Positions 58,970-64,000 of a stretch of 64,000 bases of DNA are shown in pieces. The stretch is taken from the NCBI GenBank assembly GCA_040901765.1, contig JBBDYG010000089.1:29857-93856 (forward strand). Direction: 5' to 3'. Below the pieces are notes generated by a model, which saw nothing but the letters and a program-made list of their open reading frames with translations, was not told the origin of the DNA and made no database searches. The translations under genes were made by a program, and so were the position numbers. The DNA comes from JBBDYG01 sp040901765. Lineage in GTDB: Bacteria; Planctomycetota; Planctomycetia; Pirellulales; Lacipirellulaceae. The number at the start of each line of letters is the position of its first letter. Positions within the stretch are counted from its first letter, which is position 1.

Positions 58970-61900
58970 TCACTCCAACTTCCGCACCGGAACGCGAATT
59001 TCTGCCGTCTCGCCCTCAACGAGGCTCACAGTTGGCATTTTCTCCAAATCTGCCATGCGCCACAACGTCCCGTCCGGCGAATAGAGCGTGCCAATCGAAA
59101 TCTGATGCTCACCCGCCGTAAGTCGCGCTTCGATCACTCCCTCCACGCTGCACGGTAATTCGTTCGCAATTAGTTCCGGCACAGGGCGCGTGTGACCAAT
59201 AATGCTCGCCATGCTCCCTTGGGGAAACGCGATCGGCTCGTCTGATTCCGCATCGACGCACTGAATCCGCAACCTACCGCCAGCGGTCAACTTGATGTCC
59301 GGAACCGTGACTTGCTCGCCAGCTTCCACCGCCAATTCATCGACGCCTCGCGTGACCAGCTTTGGAGCTTCAATCCGAATCCGATAACCGTTCGCGGGAA
59401 CCGAATCGAAGCGATAGCGCCCTTCATCGTCGGTCCGGGTTTGCGCTTGATAGTGCTGAGCAAGCTGCTCACCGATCGATCTTGATCCGCCCTCCAGCTT
59501 GATTGGCTGACCAACAACCGACATCAATCGCACGAGTGCTTCTGCCACCGGTTTACCATTCGCGTCGGTCACTCGGCCTTCGATTACCGCGGCGGGCTGT
59601 AGCTGAACGTCGATCTCGCCCGGCACTTCCTCGTAGGTTGCGCGTTTTGTCGCGTAGTCGGGATGCGAGAACGTAACGACGCGATTGGCGGCTACAAACG
59701 TTCCGGTCGCCGTGGATTTCGCAGCGAGAGACTGTTCAAGTTGCTTTGCTTGCCTGGCCTGCTCTTCCTCCCGATTCAACGGTTCCAGGTCGCCAATCTC
59801 GTAGTGTCCGTCTCGATCGGTTACCGCGGAAAACACTCTTTGCTCTGCCGGAAGTCTCATAAGTCCCGCGGAGACTTGTACTCCCGCTACCGGCTGGCCA
59901 TCCGCATCGGTGACCTTGCCGCGGAGCGTCGCCGCTGGGGGCATCCGCAACGTTGCCGAGTGACCGCTACGCGCGACCCGCTCTAGCGATTCCGAAACGT
60001 GCGCTGTGGCTCGCCCCTCAGAACGTGCCAGCGCAGTGTAGATCAATCTCGGGACGAATGGAAACCGCTCCGGCAGGCCGTCCGGATACTCCTTCGCGAT
60101 ATCTACGACGTGCTCGAACCGAAATGTCCCGTCCGCGCCGGTTGTCACCTCGCTGACCAAATTCGTTTCTTTTAAATTCGGAGTCATCGAAAACAGCGCC
60201 AACTTCACCCCACCCAGCGGCTGGCCCTGCTCATCGACGCAGCGCCCGGTGATCGTATTGGGCTGGGGCTTGTCGGCAGCAGGCGCTCTGTCGCTTGGTT
60301 CGCCAGCGGTTTCAATTTCTGCTTTTTGAAGCGCCGCTGGTGCAAGCTTGATCGTCCCCAAATCATTCTCGCCCGGTTTGATCGCGACCTTAAACCGCCC
60401 GCGCGGCCAATTCTCCGTGCTCAGGTAGCCGACTCGCTCGTGCCAGGCAACGAACTCCCACTCGCCCGGCGGGAGGTTTTCAATGCGGATCGTTCCTTGG
60501 TTGTCGCTGACGCCAAAATACGGATTCGGCACGGGGAACAAAGTGGCATTCAGCCAGGGATGAAGATTCGCTGATAGGCGAACCGGTATTGGTTCGGGTT
60601 CGGCTTTGAACGAGTACTGCTCGCCAGGCCGGACGACGACGTTTCTGGGAGATCGAAAACCGTGATAGTGAAAATTGCAGGCAACACCGTCCTCAACTTT
60701 GAACACGACTTCCCTCGGCGCCGACGCTCGCGACTCGAACGCCAAAGCGTGAGGCACATACCGTCCGTTCTTCACCGATACGGTTACCGGCGACAATTTC
60801 GTCGCCGGCGGCGTGGGAATATCCTTGCTGCGGACCCACACGAACACATTGGCAATGCCCCCATCGTCACCGACGGTCAGCGATTCATCTACGGGCTTCG
60901 TTTCGTTGAAGTAATCTTCGTCAACAACAAATTCGCGTCCATCGCGCGTCCGTGTGACCGGCACTGGAATTTCTTTGGGTTTGGGGGGAGTACCGTCGTA
61001 AACAAAACGGCCGACGAGTGTACCCGTAGTGGAGGGATCGATGGTGTTGGGCTGAGACTTGGCGGCAGCAGCAGGATCGGCGGCCTTCGGCGCTTCGGCA
61101 GGCTCCGCCGTCATCGACTGTTCCACTTGGCAATTCTCAAAACCGAGTTGCTCGGCGAACGCCTTTAGTCCTTCGCGATCTTTGACCCACGCTTCAAGGC
61201 GGTCTTTCGCCGACTCCACATAACGAACTTCGAACAGTAAAGTCTGTTTCTTCTCGTACGTTAGCTGCGGAACAAACTGCTGCAACTCGACAACGAAGTC
61301 CTCAGGAAAGCGATTGCCATTTGTATTCTGCAGGACAGGAGCGACGAGGACGACACCGTCGGCATCCACCAGCAGCCGCGATAGAAATGTTCGCACGGGA
61401 AACACTTTGATACGTTCATCGCCGATCGAGTCTTCGAACGCCGACTTCGCACTTTCTGCGGCAGCGTCAGCCTTGGCGACGAAGTCTGCCCAGTTAAAGT
61501 CACCGCTCTTGTACGCCTGAGTACTTCTCACGGACTTGTACCCAGCTCCGCGGCCGAGCAGCTCACACAGTTCGGATAGTGACACCGCTCGGTCTCGTAC
61601 GGTGTCGAACGAAACATCGCGCGAAACGGACGATTGAATCTTGAAAAACACCTGCCGATTGTCTTGGGTTGCAAGCTCCTCAAGCCGGTCCGCGAGCGAA
61701 ACAAACTCGGGTAACGCCGCATCGATCTGCTCGTCGGTGAACGCCATGCCGTTCACAAACACGCACAGCGACGCCTCGGTTGCTGGCTTTGTGATTTCTC
61801 CCAACAGACTGCGCTGCAGGTCCGTGGTGACGCGGCATAGGACGAAGTGGTCGCCGATTATCTCGTGAGCGTTGCGTTTTGTAGTGGCGTCGGGCTGGGA

Positions 61901-64000
61901 TGTTTCATCCGCCGGCTGCGGTCCCTGCGGCTCGTCCGCCTCGCCACCAATAACACTGGCTTCCTTCGGCTCCAGTGTGACGTGCACCTCGCTGATCAAG
62001 CCGGGCTCCAATTTCGCTTCGACTTCGCGGACAGGTCGGCCACTTTGCTCCACGATCGGTAATTGATAGGCGGGGTGCTCAACATTGATCGTAAAGGGCG
62101 AAAAAGGCGGCACGTTCGCAAGCTGAGCCATCCCCTCCTCGTCGCTGGTTGCCTGGTAAGGAAAGTCCTCTTGCCAGCGTTTAAGAGTATGATCCCAATC
62201 GGCCGTTCCGCGCAGAAAATCTAGAGACCGGTGTAGCGGGTATGCAAAGACCGTATTGCCATTGGTCCAACTGGCATTGGGGGGCATACTGACGCAAGCG
62301 CCGGACACCGGCTCGCCCGCCGGGTCGCGCAGCGTCACAAGACATGTCGCCGTTGGTATCATCGCGAGCACCACCCGGCTAATCTCATCGCCGAGCGGCG
62401 CTGTCTGGGGCAGGCCGCGGAACCCTTCGTTCTCCGCGCCGGGGGGTGGCTCGGAGACAAACCCCTCGCAGATCGCAATGAGCTGCGCAACTTCCCCTTC
62501 GTCGCGCGGCAGTGACTCGAACTCGAAGCTGCCGTCTTCTTTGATCTCCGTCCAGTCGATCCAATCGGTCTCTCCCGGCGAATCGATCCGGACGAGTACT
62601 TTCCCATCGACCACTGGCCGCGGCACCGCATCACCCACTTTTCCCACAAGCCGCGTCCCAGGCCGAAGTTCAATCCGAACCGACTCCGACTCGCCCTCGA
62701 TAATGTTCACACGCTCCACGCGGCTGAAGTGGGTTGGTCCCTTCTCGGGAAACCACACACCACGGAACTCCTGCTCGCCCGCCTCCAGTTGGGGCGAACG
62801 AATCTTGCCGTCGTCGAGGCGCTTCCACGTCGTCTCGAACTCTCCGCTTTCTCCCAACGCATGGAGCTTCTCAAGCGGCGCGTCTTGGCCTTCGATGAAC
62901 CCCTGAATCTCGACCGCCCCTCCCGTCGACAGCGCAATCTGATGCTCTTCATCCGCCACGGGCAGATCCTGTGAATTGCTCACAAACTGGGGATGGCTCA
63001 ATTTCAGCGACACGGCATGCGTTGCTCGCCGCTCTTCGATGTAACGGGGATAAGGCACCGCGGCAAAGCCATCTTCGCCGGTGGTCACGGTCTCCGGCGC
63101 GCCACGCCCCTCCATTTCGTTAAACCAGTAGTAGTGGCTACCGTCGTTCTCCGCCCGCAGTCCGGAGGGCTTCACGGTGGCACTTGAAATCGGATTTCCT
63201 GATTCATCGACAACGCGCACGCGAAGCGTCTCCATCGGAACCGGAGCAGGCTTGGCGGCGTTCTCCTTAATTTCTTTGTCGGCGGATGGTGTATCTTCCG
63301 CGGCACTCGCTTGCGACGGGGTGCCAGGCTCCAGCGTCACCAGCGACAACCCCACCGCCACTGCCGCACACACCGCGAGCGAAGCGAGCCGCCACTTTCG
63401 GGAACATTCGCGCCAGATGGTGAGCCGCTCATCGAGCAGCACCGCGATGCGGTGGCGGAGTTGCGACGGGCTTTCCCACAAACCCACCGCGGCGGCGAGG
63501 GCCGGTGGCCGATTGGTCGCGAAACGCTTGGCCCAATCGACAAGTTGCTCGGCGTACTGGTGGCGCGTCGACACCTCAGCGGCCGCAGCGTCGGCGAGCG
63601 TTTCCTGGTCGAGCCGCAGCCGGCGGCGCAGCAGCCAAAACAGCGGGTTGGCCCACAGCAACACGAACAGCCCGCGACACAGCGCCAGCAACAACAAATC
63701 GCCGTGGCGAATGTGAGCCAGCTCGTGCGCCAGGATCGTGCGGAGCGCGATCGGATCGGCGGCGTCGATAAGCTGCTGCGGCAAGAGAATCGTCGGCCGG
63801 AAAATGCCGAGCGCGACGGCGGTGGGGAGTGCGGGACTGACGACCAGGAGCGGAGTCGCTTGAGGGGTAAGAACCCCCACCCCAACCCTCCCCCGCGTAC
63901 GGGGGTGGGGAAACAATCGAGGTGGCTGGGGTCGCAGCGCAGCGAAGCCCCCAGCGGCGGCGCGCTGGGGGCTCGCCTGCTGGCTCGACCCACATCGGAA
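58970..64000 (-). CDS. Giant M56 peptidase-type membrane protein, 5' end outside window
   Basis: The frame is open from the stop at 58970 to the window edge, more than 1670 residues; the true start lies outside. The N-terminal part has the BlaR1/MecR1-type M56 zinc-peptidase core: GIFRPTILLP, HELAHIRHGD (the HExxH site) and DQETLADAAAAE. A helix follows (SLAVCAAVAVGLSLVTL). Then come many carboxypeptidase-regulatory/CNA-like beta-sandwich repeats (LRVRVVDESGNPISSATV, GRCVDEQGQPLGGVKL, GKVTDADGQPVAGVQVS), and a cupredoxin-like section with CNFHYHGF and LHPWLNATLFPV. Such proteins usually sense or degrade outside signals next to a BlaI repressor; none is in view. Confidence 0.85.
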   Translation of the reverse strand, partial: FRCGSSQQASPQRAAAGGFAALRPQPPRLFPHPRTRGRVGVGVLTPQATPLLVVSPALPTAVALGIFRPTILLPQQLIDAADPIALRTILAHELAHIRHGDLLLLALCRGLFVLLWANPLFWLLRRRLRLDQETLADAAAAEVSTRHQYAEQLVDWAKRFATNRPPALAAAVGLWESPSQLRHRIAVLLDERLTIWRECSRKWRLASLAVCAAVAVGLSLVTLEPGTPSQASAAEDTPSADKEIKENAAKPAPVPMETLRVRVVDESGNPISSATVKPSGLRAENDGSHYYWFNEMEGRGAPETVTTGEDGFAAVPYPRYIEERRATHAVSLKLSHPQFVSNSQDLPVADEEHQIALSTGGAVEIQGFIEGQDAPLEKLHALGESGEFETTWKRLDDGKIRSPQLEAGEQEFRGVWFPEKGPTHFSRVERVNIIEGESESVRIELRPGTRLVGKVGDAVPRPVVDGKVLVRIDSPGETDWIDWTEIKEDGSFEFESLPRDEGEVAQLIAICEGFVSEPPPGAENEGFRGLPQTAPLGDEISRVVLAMIPTATCLVTLRDPAGEPVSGACVSMPPNASWTNGNTVFAYPLHRSLDFLRGTADWDHTLKRWQEDFPYQATSDEEGMAQLANVPPFSPFTINVEHPAYQLPIVEQSGRPVREVEAKLEPGLISEVHVTLEPKEASVIGGEADEPQGPQPADETSQPDATTKRNAHEIIGDHFVLCRVTTDLQRSLLGEITKPATEASLCVFVNGMAFTDEQIDAALPEFVSLADRLEELATQDNRQVFFKIQSSVSRDVSFDTVRDRAVSLSELCELLGRGAGYKSVRSTQAYKSGDFNWADFVAKADAAAESAKSAFEDSIGDERIKVFPVRTFLSRLLVDADGVVLVAPVLQNTNGNRFPEDFVVELQQFVPQLTYEKKQTLLFEVRYVESAKDRLEAWVKDREGLKAFAEQLGFENCQVEQSMTAEPAEAPKAADPAAAAKSQPNTIDPSTTGTLVGRFVYDGTPPKPKEIPVPVTRTRDGREFVVDEDYFNETKPVDESLTVGDDGGIANVFVWVRSKDIPTPPATKLSPVTVSVKNGRYVPHALAFESRASAPREVVFKVEDGVACNFHYHGFRSPRNVVVRPGEQYSFKAEPEPIPVRLSANLHPWLNATLFPVPNPYFGVSDNQGTIRIENLPPGEWEFVAWHERVGYLSTENWPRGRFKVAIKPGENDLGTIKLAPAALQKAEIETAGEPSDRAPAADKPQPNTITGRCVDEQGQPLGGVKLALFSMTPNLKETNLVSEVTTGADGTFRFEHVVDIAKEYPDGLPERFPFVPRLIYTALARSEGRATAHVSESLERVARSGHSATLRMPPAATLRGKVTDADGQPVAGVQVSAGLMRLPAEQRVFSAVTDRDGHYEIGDLEPLNREEEQARQAKQLEQSLAAKSTATGTFVAANRVVTFSHPDYATKRATYEEVPGEIDVQLQPAAVIEGRVTDANGKPVAEALVRLMSVVGQPIKLEGGSRSIGEQLAQHYQAQTRTDDEGRYRFDSVPANGYRIRIEAPKLVTRGVDELAVEAGEQVTVPDIKLTAGGRLRIQCVDAESDEPIAFPQGSMASIIGHTRPVPELIANELPCSVEGVIEARLTAGEHQISIGTLYSPDGTLWRMADLEKMPTVSLVEGETAEIRVPVRKLE
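63874..63990. repeat. Palindromic repeats translated inside the M56 gene
   Basis: Two repeats lie within the open frame. One is CCCCCACCCCAACCC...GGGGGTGGGG (63874-63910), a common intergenic type. The second (63921-63990) is a family H relative, GGTGGCTGGGGTCGCAGCGC with GCTGGGGGCT, like 58691-58856. On the minus strand they are read in frame as a Gly/Pro/Ala-rich stretch in front of the M56 core (VVSPALPTAVALG). Confidence 0.75.

Overview
The window looks like a chromosomal contig from a planctomycete, most likely of the Pirellulales type (inference from gene content). The evidence is two DUF1559 proteins, PEP-CTERM proteins with dockerin-like calcium repeats, a secreted sulfatase, an SGNH/DUF1080 fusion, DUF3326 and DUF4058 proteins, a giant M56-peptidase protein with carboxypeptidase-regulatory repeats, and many single genes separated by long intergenic palindromes. 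GC content is high. A run of 35 G followed by 10 N at 40393-40437 marks a scaffold gap, so the window joins two contigs.

Layout. 1-7 kb: hisB, inorganic pyrophosphatase beside a pyrophosphate-type phosphofructokinase, and a tandem DUF1559 pair. 7-16 kb: PfkB kinase, a HEPN-MNT toxin-antitoxin pair, thpR, DUF3326 translationally coupled to an Orn/Lys/Arg-type PLP decarboxylase, a Rieske oxygenase and an MFS transporter. 16-20 kb: small membrane proteins, an SGNH/DUF1080 enzyme and two toxin-antitoxin loci; the toxin of the second has an in-frame TGA. 20-26 kb: recA overlapping an HtrA-like protein that has lost two of its three catalytic residues, a PEP-CTERM protein, a PPP-type phosphatase and thiC. 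26-31 kb is an accessory stretch: a SUKH-type gene split by a 166-bp mobile element whose perfect inverted copy lies just after the old stop codon, then Uma2, unknown small genes, an HMA lipoprotein, an LplT-like MFS protein and a frameshifted PIN toxin with its antitoxin. 31-36 kb: dapB, thrC, a DksA-like protein, DUF4058 and lspA. 35.6-40.2 kb: a three-gene, overlapping operon for a MotA/TolQ-type channel with a long tail and two single-pass partners. After the gap: queD, a PEP-CTERM trypsin-like protease, an Xaa-Pro peptidase, accB-accC, a membrane AAA+ ATPase, zinc-ribbon membrane proteins, a CNNM/CBS protein, glnS, a DUF5131-TcmP pair, a sulfatase, a DUF454 protein and the giant M56 protein, which runs off the window end.

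The main unexplained structure is the set of intergenic palindromic repeats. At least seven families recur in the window, often overlapping stop codons and sometimes translated as part of a protein. The best candidates for something undescribed are the 166-bp element pair (26425-26924), the three-gene stator operon (35638-40230), the DUF5131-TcmP module (54424-56005), and the recA-linked pseudo-protease. No tRNA, rRNA or CRISPR array was seen.
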